A stretch of 64,000 nt of DNA from JACJVV01 sp964581515 (GTDB lineage Archaea > Nanobdellota > Nanobdellia > Woesearchaeales > JACJVV01). The stretch lies in the NCBI GenBank assembly GCA_964581515.1, contig CAZOOV010000002.1, forward strand, positions 124,001 to 188,000, read 5' to 3'. The stretch's first letter is position 1; the number at the start of each line of letters is the position of its first letter. Made by a program: the position numbers and the translations under genes. The notes below the pieces were generated by a model. The model worked only from the letters and a program-made list of their open reading frames with translations. It ran no database searches and was not told the origin of the DNA. This document shows, piece by piece, positions 1-12,370 of this stretch.

Positions 1-3000
1 ATTATTGATGAAAAGATTCCCTATAGTGTAACCATTTCCGTCAAACTGACCATAGAAAGGATTGCTTGAGTCACTTCTCCCACAGGAGTCTATTCCACAA
101 TCACCAATAGGATCAAAGCCTTTGCCATCTCTCCATATCCAAGCATCATCCCAGTTAGATTTGTCTGGATTTGTCATTGAACAATCTATGTCACTAACAA
201 GTTCATAATATGCACCGCGTTCATATGTAATGCCTTCAAGCTGGCAGCATAAAGAGATCTGATAAGGATCTCCAGCAGAACCTGAACCAGATTTTGCAGG
301 ACAGGATAAGTACATCATTGAACGGTTTGTCTGATTACTGCCATTTGTTGCATATACTGTGAAATTCACTTTGTATTCTGGGAATGTTGCGTTGGTAGTT
401 ATCATCACACCCCAATCACGAGGTGTTGAATTTGACATGTTCCCTTCCCATACCTTTGCTGAACCTGGTGTCGATTGCCATACTGTCACCCATGCTCCAT
501 TCACTCCAAAGATAGAGGTCATACTAAAGGTTACATTTGTCCCAGTCTCAACAGTCTCATTCATGAAACCCCAATGATTAATTACATGTCCATCAGCTAT
601 AAGAGGGCTGTCATAATCAAGAACTGTTCCAAGACCCTGCCACTGGAAGCTAGGATAATCATCTGTCCTTTCCTCCCATTGATCATTAAAGTCCCAATAA
701 TACATTGGATCATAATTAGGATAGACATCTCCCTGGAAGTAAGTCACATTTGTCTTCTTTATACAATTCTCATTACCTTTTGCATTTCCATTGCCTGTGC
801 CGATCCAATAACAGGATTCTGCATCATCATCAGGATGATCAAGCCAATAGCTATTGCTTATGCTTAAGAGATCAGATATAATTCCAAACATGCCTGCTGC
901 ACCAGGACCATATACCTTTCCTGTAGAGAAGGAATTGGTTACTGTAGAATATGAGCTGAGCAGTGCAGAGAAGCCACCAGAATATGTTCCACCATCTACA
1001 TCTCCTGTTGCATAGCTGTTGAGTATGTCTGTGTATCGATTAGGCCTGCCCATGAAGCCACCTGCACTACTCTGTGAATTGCAGGATACTGAATTAATTA
1101 CAACATCTGCTTCTGAATAGCTGTTGTTGACTATTACACGATTGCTCGAACTTCCATAACTATAACCTATAAGACCGCCTGCAGAACTGCAATAACCGTA
1201 TACAACTCCAGTAGAGAAAGTATTGTTGATATCTCCTCTATTATATCCAACTAATGGACCTGTATAAGAACTGCCGCTGACATTGGCACCTAAAAGCCCT
1301 ACATTCTTTATGACAGCACTTTGACCAGTCTTTCCGAAAAGACCTACTCCTCTATACATCTCTCTGTTTATGAAAAGGTTGCTTATTGTATGATTCATGC
1401 CGTCGAAAGTACCAGTGAATTCACTATGAGGCACCCATGTGCCGCCTGCATTCCCACAATCATCTTCATAACCACAGTACCATGTACTACTAGGGCAATA
1501 CTGGTGTATGCAGTATTCATAATTCCCTATAGGATCGAAGCCTTGCCTCTCCCTGCATCTATAATTAGTCTGCGATCCATCCCATGTAGCATTCTTACCT
1601 CCGCATCCAGGAGTCATATGGCATTGTTCAATAGGCACTGCTGCGCATGTACCATTGAAAGAAGGTTTATGCCAGTTGATCGTCTCTGAACAATCTATGT
1701 CCTGCACAAGCTGATAATAAGCTGTCAAGTCAAGCTCCATAGCCTGAAGCTGGCAGCACATGGTTATGTTATAAGGATCAAGAGCAGTTCCTGAACCATC
1801 CATCAAAGGACATGTCCTGAAGCTTCCTGTCACATTCATGATGTATCCCTCTGAATTGTTTGCATATACTGTGAAGTTCACATAGCCGACAGGGAAAGTA
1901 TCGTTAGTTCCAACCACTGCTGTCCAGACTCCATTGACAAGGCTCAAGAATCCCTGCCAGATTGCAGTTGAAACACCAGCGATGCCGTCCCAGATAACTG
2001 CCCATACACTGTCTGCATCTGATGAGGTTGTTGCATTTATCGTTACATCATCACCGATCATCACCTGGCCATCTATCTTGCCTTGTTCATTTGCCGTTAT
2101 CACATCGCGTATGACATCTCCTGCATTCTGCCAATATAAAACAGGATAATCATCCATAGCAGTTCTCTCTTCCCATACGCTGATGAAGTCCCAGGCAGTT
2201 ATAGGATATGCTCCAGGGTATACATCTCCTCTAAAATAATATTCATCATCCTGGATTGCTGTACAGTCTGTCTGATTCAATTGTTCATTAAATCCTACGC
2301 AACCATCAGGATTTCCTGAATGATTGTTGAAATAGACACGTTCCAATGTACCATTAGATAATCTTCCTATGAAACTGCCGACATTAGTGTTTCCAGTGAC
2401 AGAGCCTGTTGAAAAGCTGTCATGGATGTAATATTTTGAAGGAGCAGACCATGCACCGTCAAAGAAACCAAGGAAGCCTCCGACATTTGTATCGCCAGTG
2501 ACATTTCCAGTGGAATAGCAATCTTCTATATAATGATACCAATGTATACCCATGAAACCGCCTACATCTCCGCTTCCATTGACATTTCCAGTGGCATAAG
2601 AGTTCATAGTATATTCATTACTTCCGCCTCTTGCGACAAGACCACCTACTGGAGTGTCTCCTGTTACGTCACCTGTTGCATATGACCTATTCAGAGTTTC
2701 GTCCTGCCAACCAACAAGACCAGCAGTATAATCTCCGCCAGATACATCTGCAGTGGAATAACATTCAGTGATGTAACCATAATTAAAGCCGACAAGACCA
2801 GCTACATAATAACCTCTTCCTACAATAGTGCCAGTAGTGTAAGAATTCCTAATCCTTCCTCTATTATAATATCCAACAAGCCCAGAGACTCCGTTTGCAC
2901 CAGTTATGTTTACATCTTCAAGGCCAACATCATCAATATCAGCAGCGAATGCTGTAGATCCAAATAAACCGACATCACTCTGATGAGGTCTGTTTATGTA

Positions 3001-6000
3001 AAGATTCGTGATAATATAATCATTACCTATGAGATCACCTGAGAATCCTCCAGAGTATCCTGCACCGATAGGATAGAAGCCAAGATATTCGCTGCCGTTC
3101 CAGTTCCAGGTTGTTGTATTCGAGCAGTTGATATCATTTGTCAAGGTATAATCTTCGTTAAGATCATATGCTGCGCATTGCAATTGATCGCATCTGCTGA
3201 CTGTCGTATAACCAAGAGTGAAAGAGACTTGTTCTGCACTGTTTATGTTTCCAGCAATATCTTCACAAACGACTCTCAGTGTTTGACCAGTAGAGGTCAT
3301 ATTGTTGAATGTAAGATTATAGAAATATGTAAGATTATCAGTCGTCATAGTGAAGTTTGTCGCCCAATTATCAATAGAGAAATTGCAATGATCTCCGCTT
3401 TCATTAAGGCTGATGTTAATGTGCAGCATGCATGTGTCATAAGTTGTTGCAGTAGGTGAGATTATTGTTACTGCAGGAGCTGATGTGTCATTGCTGCTGT
3501 AGCCAGGACAGTATCTTCTCTTTGCAGGCTCGTTCCATTCTAAGACAGGATAACCGAATGTTGTACAGAAGCTGCTCCATGGAGGATATGACCAAGTAGT
3601 TAGAGGTTCTTTGCTGACATTGAAGAAGTATGCTTCGTTGTCTTGAATTGCTGTGCAAGATGTTGTTCCAGAATCACTGCCGACGCAATCTGAAGGATTA
3701 GCTGTGATATTATTGAAATAGACATTATCTAATGTATCAGTACTGGACCCTGCAAATCCACCTAAGAACATCCCTGTCTGCCAAACACCACCAGTGGAGA
3801 AAGAATCATTAATAACACCATTATTATTTCCTACAAAACCCCCTAATGAAAAACCATTAGCATCTGGATCAGTCACATTCCCAGTAGCATAACAATCGCT
3901 TATGTATCCATAAGTATTATCTCCTATAAAACCACCTGCAACATCGTTAGATGAGACATTAGCTCCAGAGTAAGAATCAGAAATATTTGCATACCAAGTA
4001 TTACCTATAAGACCACCTGCTGCTAATCCACCACTGACAACACCAGATGTGAATGATCCATTGATAGAGGAGAAGTCTGCCCTTGCAACAAGTATTCCAA
4101 CACCTGTATCCCCTGTTACATTAGCATCAATCACACCTACATTCTTAACAACAGCTGAAGAATTTATCCTTCCGAAGAGACCAACATAATCTTCAGTAGG
4201 CCTATATATGTAAAGTCCAGAGATAGTATAATTCATACCATCAAAAGTACCTTGGAAAGTCGAAGTCCTATCTCCACACCCAGGAAGAAGAGAGTAACAT
4301 CCAATAGGGTTAAATCCTGCGCCACTGTTCCAATTGATTGTGTCTGAACAATTTATATCTTGAATTAATTGATAGTGTGCTGTGAGATCCTGATTCATCT
4401 CCTGTAAATCACTGCAAGTAGAGATATTGAAAGGACTTTCTTCTGTTCCATCACCTTGTTTGTATGAACCGCCAATCCCTTCCCAAGCTAGATGAGGATA
4501 ATCATCTTCAACTTCATGCCAGGTGTCGTAAAAATCCCATGCAGCAAAAGGATTGCTTCCTGAGTAAATGTCTCCTTTAAAATAATCTGAATTATTATCT
4601 ATGCTATAACAATCTAAGATAACATAATCAAGATTTCCAATACATTTAGCATCTTCCCAAGCATCAGTATGGTTGTTGAAATAAGAATTTGTCACATTAA
4701 TATCTCCACTCCAGCCACCGGATATTGCACCAGACCATGCGTTTGTCCCTCCAGTGATATTGATATCTACAAAAGAATTGAATATTTCAGCACCGTACCA
4801 TATTTCACCTACTAAACCACCTACTGCTTCATCATATGCATATACACTGCCAATTGCATAAGAATTGTATATCTTCCCATATACCCATGACATGGCACCA
4901 ACAAGACCACCACCATCATAATCATTGGCAGTCACATTAGCATTTGCGTAAGTATTGTTTATAACTGTACCGCAGACCCCAAGAAGACCACCTACATAAT
5001 CCTCACCTTCAACGTTACCTGTAACATAGGAATCATATATGTTAGTTGTGCCAGCGGCCCAGAGATATCCCGCCATGATACCCACAGACCTATTTCCTGT
5101 TATATTTGCATTCTCAATACCTACATCAAACACAAAGCCATTATCAATCAAACCAAAGAGACCAGTGAAGTTTCTTATATATGGCCTATATATGAATAAA
5201 TCAGATATGATTTTTCCATTGCCATCTAATGTACCATTAAAGAATTCTCCTTCATATGTTTCCCAGCTATAATCACCAATAGGTATAAAACCATATTGGT
5301 CTGTGCAGCTAGGATTCGTAGACCAATCCCCATCACAATAAGTATTGCAATTCCATTCAGAATGACCACAGGATTCTCCTGGTACATCACAAGAACCAAA
5401 TGCATGCCATCTGCAATCATCATTCATTGCTTCACATGATGATTGATCGTATGCTGCGCATTCAGGATTTACATTCCAATTTATCGTGTCTGAACAATCT
5501 ATATCGTTCATCAATTTGTAATATGCAGAAACATTGCTACGCATTGCTTGTAATTGTACACAGTTTGTTACCATACAAGGATCAGCTTCTGTTCCTGAAC
5601 CAAACATTCCTCCACCGCATCCTTCGCCGTAGCTTCCACCACCTTGCCATGCAAGCACAGGATAATCATCAGGAGTCTCAAGCCAGGTATCGAAGAAATC
5701 CCATGATGACATAGGGCCTTTTCCAGGATAGACATTTCCTTTGAAGTAATCGATGCCACCCATATCAATATCAACAACTGTGAGATTATCTACTTCTGCA
5801 AGAAATAAAGAAGGATTATCAATACTTAACATTAATTTTACTGGAGAATCATTAACTGCTGTAATTAGTTCTGTATATATGCCCGCAGTACCATGAGAAG
5901 TGCCTTCCACACCACCTAAAGAAACATATAGACTAGAAACAGTACAACAAGGACTACTAAACATATCAGTAAAACCTGAAAAATCATATGTAACATTATA

Positions 6001-9000
6001 TGTATGGCCAGGAGTAATATTTATACCCATATCATTAGTAAATATATATGGATCTGAGCCTTCAAATGAACCCTGTATCATTTTTGCAGTCCCTAAACTA
6101 ATCATCCATGCGCCACCTGTATTGCCGCTAGAAACCCAGTAATCATCATAATCAAAGCCACCATTCCTTTGGACTTCAACTCCGTAATCATTGACTACAC
6201 TACAGTTGATGTTTGCATTCAAGTAATAACAACTATCAACATCATCATCAGAATGATTATACCAGAAGACATCTTGCATCAAGGTGCCATTACCATAGTC
6301 AGTTCCTACTATCCCTCCCGTCTGAGTGAACATATCATTAAGACTTATTGTTGAGAAAGAGTTTATGATCTTTGCTCCATCCTCTATTGCACTTGAAATA
6401 CCTCCGAGATTAATGAAACCAGACCCGTTTATATATCCAGCCGCATAACAGTTTCTGATTTCGCCGCCTGTATGATAACTAGTAATACCACCCAGATTAT
6501 CAGCACCAGTGATGTATATTATGGAGTAACAATCTGAAATATTTCCATAATTCCATCCTACAAGACCTCCAGCATCACCCCAATCTACATCAAGCCTTCC
6601 AGTAGAATATGATCTTGAGATTGAACCATAATTTAAGCCAGCAATGCCGCCGATACCGATAGTACCAGTGATATTAACATCATCTACACCTAAATCCATC
6701 ACAGACCCATTCCTGTTTATCACTCCAAAAAGCCCTAATGCTTCACCATTTGTTTCAGGATCACCCAAAGCACGATTAATGTAAAGATTACTGACAGTCT
6801 TATTTCTTCCAAAGAAAGTCCCGCAGAATTCAACTGAACAATTATCACCAGGATAAGTATTCTTTCCGAAAGGATTGAAACCTTTTCCACCATTCCAATT
6901 CACAGTGTCAGAACAATCAATATCATTCATCAATGCATAAGAGGCTGTAAGATTTGTAGTTACATTCTGGAGTTCTATGCAATCTGTCACCTGGAAAGGA
7001 TCTGCCTCTGTTCCTGAACCATCCCATATGACATTCATTCCAGTTCCTTGCCATGTTAGTACAGGATAGCCTCCTAGTCTTTCTGACCAAGTGTCGAAGA
7101 AATCCCATGAAGCCATTGGCTCGTAGTCAGGATAGACATTGCTTTGGAAATATGATTCATCGTCTTGGATTGCTGTGCAGCCAACACAAGTAGCAGAACC
7201 TGTACCTATGAATGCGTCTGCTGATTCACTATTATTATTATAATAAGAGTCTAGAATTGTTGCTCCATCATTCCATCCGACTAAGCCACCTATATCAGAA
7301 GATGCATTTATTGTTGCAACAGAGAATGAGTTTGAAACAATTCCAACAATACTACCGACATCGTTATGCCCTACTAAGCCGCCTACTTGAGTATTTCCTT
7401 GAATATCACCAACAAAAAAGGAATTATTAATATGCCCAGTATTCTTACCAATTAAACCACCCACATTTATGTTTCCAGACAGATTACAAATCCCATAACT
7501 ATCATTAAACCTATTTGTACCTGATCCACCTAGACAACCTATATTATTTCCACCTGTGACAGTAGAGATACTATAACATCTATTAATATATCCTGCACCA
7601 TTACCTACAAGTCCGCCCCCAGAACTTGAAGCTGAAACATTACTCATTGAAAAAGAATCAACTATGATACCTGTATTCATTGTATTGAATCCTACAAGAC
7701 CTCCTGCATAATTATTACTCCTCACATAGCCTGTTGCTGAAGAATTTCGTAAGAGACCATTGTTATTTCCAATTAACCCTCCTCCATTATTTCCTCCGCA
7801 TGTAGTGCTACCATTGACAACATGAATATTTTCAGAGAATCCTGAACTATATTTCCATCCAATCAAACCACCTACATAACCTCCACCAACAACTGTTGGA
7901 TTTAATAAAATAACATTAGAGATTGTAGCATTATCAGCAAAACCAAAAAGACCCACATAATTATAACCAGGATAATTGATTGTTAGATTAACTATAGTAT
8001 GATTGTTTCCTTCAAAATTACCTGTAAAACGATCATCACCATTACCTATAGGAACAAAACCATAAGGTGCTGTAGTATAACATTCTTGAGGATCTGACCA
8101 ATCCCAATTACAATGTGTTGCATCCCAACAACTTGTCCAATTAGTATACTGTTCACAATGAGGATCATAATAACCCCAATGACTTGTTCCTGAGCAATCA
8201 ATATCCTGCGTAAGTTGATAATAAGCTGTCAAATTGTCTTCCATATTTTGCAGTTGGCAACAATTTGTTATGTTGAAAGGTCTTGACGGTGTTCCTAGAC
8301 CATCCATATCTTTGCATGTTATATTGAATGAGCCAGTCATGTTGAATGTGAAATTAAATGAATCATTCGCATAGATTGTGTAATTGTACTGTCCTTCTCC
8401 AAGACCAATTGTGTCAACTATTGCTGTCCAGATTCCGTTGACAATATTTAAGAAGCCTTCCCAAATTATTTCAGATGCACCTGCAATACCGCTCCAGATA
8501 ACCATCCAGACACTGTCAACATCTGCTGTTCCCGTAATATTTATAGTTACATTGTCCCCATAATATATTGTTCCGTTTATTGCATCTGATTCATTGATCC
8601 ATTCCATTCCAGCAATTAAATCATAATTTCCACCTGTGCCTTGCCATGTTAAACTAGGATAAGTACTAATCTGTTCTGACCAAACGTCGAAGAAATCCCA
8701 TGAAGCGAATGGTTCTTGGTTTGGATAAACGTCACCTTGGAAGTATGATGATAGGTTGATTGCAGTGCAATTAGTGTTGCCCCCATCATAACAACTCAAT
8801 ACTGAGTCAGTATTATTGAACCAATAAGAATTAATAATCTCTCCTTTAGTATTACTACTTACTAAAGCACCATAATGAGATCCAGATGCAGTCACATTGC
8901 TTACAGTGAAACAATTGCTAATTCTGCCACCATTTGGAGACACCCTACCTACAAGACCGCCAATGTATTCAGTACCCGTTACATCCCCTATTGAATAACT

Positions 9001-12000
9001 GTTTGAAATATTAGACAATTGTATAGTACCTATTAGACCTCCTATTCCTGGCCAACCATAAGTAGAATCAGAATATACATTGACATCAGCATAACAATTT
9101 CTTACACTAGTTTCTTCGACTGCACTTCCAATCAGACCACCTATATTTGAATGACTTCCTTCAACATAACCTGTAGCAAAAGAGTTAGTAATATTCCCAT
9201 AATTACTCTCGTAAAAACCCCCAAACCTTCCAACTAATGCTCCTACATTCCCAGAGGCAGTTATATTAACATCCAACAAACCAACATTGCTTATATTTGC
9301 ATCTGCCCAACCAAACAGACCAACGCTAAATTCATTAGGACGATTTATATATAAACCAGAGATAGTATGACTCCTGCCATCAAAAGAACCATTAAAATAA
9401 CCATTTCGGAATCCTATTTCTTGATCAATAGGTATAAAACCCTGATAATAACCTTCAGATGAATTCCAATTCCATGTTGATGTATCTGAACAGTCAACAT
9501 CAGCCACTAATGCATAATAAGCAGTAAGATTTGTGCTCATGTTCTGCAGCTGTTCACATGTTGTTATCTCGAAAGGATAATTCTCTGATCCATCGCCTGG
9601 CCATGGTTTTGAATTCTGCCATCTTAAAGGATGATAATATGCTAAGTTCCAAATATTGTCCCATGTATTTGTGAAATCCCAGCCAGAATATGATGAGATA
9701 TTATACATCTGTGATGTTGACAATGGCGTTCCGCCATCACTGCTTGTCTTTCCTGATGTTTCATTGTCCCAGTAGCTGTTTGTGATAGTTGATGACGATT
9801 CAAAACCAATCAGTCCTTCACCATTGCTTGCAGAGACATATCCAGTAGAGTAAGAGTTGATAACTTCTGCTCCTGTTTGAGTCATACCAACAAGACCACC
9901 TGAAACAATACCCCCAGTCACTGCAGTTACATTTCCTGTTGCATAACTATTGTTAATAATTCCTTCTCCTCCACCACCATGGTTCCAGCCGACAAGACCG
10001 CCAACAAATGATCCGAATCCATAAATCTCATCACATATTGCATTAGCATCAGAAAGTGATTCTGTAATTGTTCCGCCATTGAGTCCGACAAGGCCACCTA
10101 CAGCGTAACCACCATACACTTCACCTGTGGAATAACATTGTGAAATCGCACCCCAGCTTTCTCCTGCTAAGATACCTACTCTCTCTTGGCTTCCTGAAAC
10201 AGATGCATCTGTCAATCCTAAGTCCTGTACATCTCCTGCAAGATAACCAAACAATCCTACCCTATTCATACCAGTATTATTTATGTAAAGATTGCTTATT
10301 GCATAATTGTTTCCATAGAATGTGCCTTCAAATACTTCAGTAGTTTCCAGAGTGCCATTTGCATCATAGTCCATACCAATCCTTTCAAAACCTTGACCAG
10401 AATTCCAATTGATTGTATCTGAACAATCAATATCATTCATAAGATTATAGTCTATTGTAAGATTATTTCTTATCAATTGTAATTCTGCACATCTTGTTAT
10501 GGAAGGAGTATTTTGCCATTGTAAAATGGGATAACCTGTAGCATCTGTTATCCATATATTGTCGAAGTCCCATGATGTCATAGGAGCGTTTGCCATATTG
10601 TAGAAGTATGCTTCGTTGTCCTGAATAACCTGACAATTACCATTACCGTAATCATGACAATAATCCAGATTGCCAGAGTGATTATTCCAATAGCAATTTG
10701 TTATAGTTCCTTTATTTAATTCCCTAAAACCAATTAAACTACCTTTATTTGATCCAGTTGATGAAACATTAGATGTTGAAAAACTATACCCTACTGTTGC
10801 TAGAGTCCCATCAAAATAACCAATGAGTCCACCAACACCAATACTAGTCCCCACCACACTACCTTTAGAATAACAATAGGACATTTCCCCATTCAAAAAA
10901 CCAACTATTCCTCCTATACTATAACTACCTGTAATATTCACATTAGAATAACAATTCTCAATTATTCCATCAAGTTGTAATGAACCTGAATTTATACCAA
11001 CAATCCCACCCACATAGCTGTTACCATCAATATTGCCTGTTACAAATAGATTCCTTAATGTACCAGTATTCCTTCCAGTAATTCCCGCAACATAATTATG
11101 CCCTGTAATATTCACATCCATAAGTCCAATATTTTCTATTACATAATTGTCTGCAAGATAAGCTATTAAACCAACACCACTAGTATCTTCCCTGTCTATG
11201 TATAACCCAGTTATTGTATGATTATTTCCAAATAAACTTCCTTTAAAGGATGTTGTACTATTTCCAATCGGATCAAATCCATCTCCATCATTCCAATTAA
11301 CAGTGTCTGAGCAATCAATATCATTAGCCAATGCATAGTAAGCTGTAAGATTGTCTTCCATCATCTGCAACTGTATACAGTCATATATCATGAAAGGATC
11401 TGTTTCGTTTCCAGAGCCTGTTAGGATTGTTGTGCCTCTATTCTCCCACTTTAGTGCAGGATAATCATGTTCTACTTCAGACCAAGTGTTTGTAAAATCC
11501 CATGATGCCATCGGTTGTCGTAATGGATGGACATCGTCTTTGAAATATGATGATTGGTTGATTGCTGTGCAATTAGTGTTACCACCTGAATAACATTCAT
11601 TAGGATTTCCTGTGCGGTTATACCAATAAGAATCTGTTATTAATTCACCATTTTGAGCACCAATAAAACTCCCATAATTAGAACTACCAGAAACAGATCC
11701 TGTAGAATAAGAATTTGTTATAATCCCATATTTGCTTCCTACAAGACCGCCCACATCAGAATTACCAGATACATTTCCACTTGAGTAAGAATTTATTATT
11801 AAACCCATTTCATATCCAACTAACCCACCTATAACAGAATTACCAGATACAGTTGCTGATGAATATGAATTAGAGAGAGTTCCTGATTCCAAAGCACCAA
11901 GTAAACCACCCACTTCACCATTACCAGAAACAAATCCAGTTACAAAGGAATTAGAGATAGTTCCAGTCCCAATAGAGGAGTCAAAATATCCAACTAAACT

Positions 12001-12370
12001 TCCTACAGGTAAATTCCCTGTTATATTCACACCAACTAAACCTATATTTGAGATATTCTTATTATTTGTAAGTGTACGTCCAAATAACCCTACATAGTTT
12101 CCAACAGTAATTCTATAGATGTAAAGATTTGAGATAGTATGATTTCTTCCATCAAAACTCCCCCCAAATGTAAGCATATCATCACCAACAGGCTCAAAGC
12201 CTTCATAATGACTTCCATTCCAATTCCAAGTGCTTGTTCCTGAGCAATCTACATCTGCAACCAATTGATAATATGCATTAAGGTCATTATTCATAGCCTG
12301 CAATTGACAACAGTCGCTGATATTATAAGGGTCATCTATTGTACCTGAACCTCCAAGACCTACTCCACCA
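1..12370 (-). repeat. At least eleven long protein-coding cycles with GLUG motifs
   Basis: Each cycle of about 0.9-1.5 kb encodes the same order: GSGT-x-DPY, a Cys-x2-QLQ segment, AYYxLxxDIDC, GFxPIG, FDGxxxTIxNLYI, VGLFG, several VGGLVG...NSYxTG GLUG units, then an N-x-S...DC-x-AIQ segment, YFxGDVYP, WDF and DYPxLxWQ. The DIDC hallmark lies near plus positions 12246, 11306, 10410, 9490, 8195, 6910, 5490, 4348, 3125, 1690 and 185. Cycles differ in the number of GLUG units, as expected from unequal recombination. The last cycle is cut by the window edge. Confidence 0.85.
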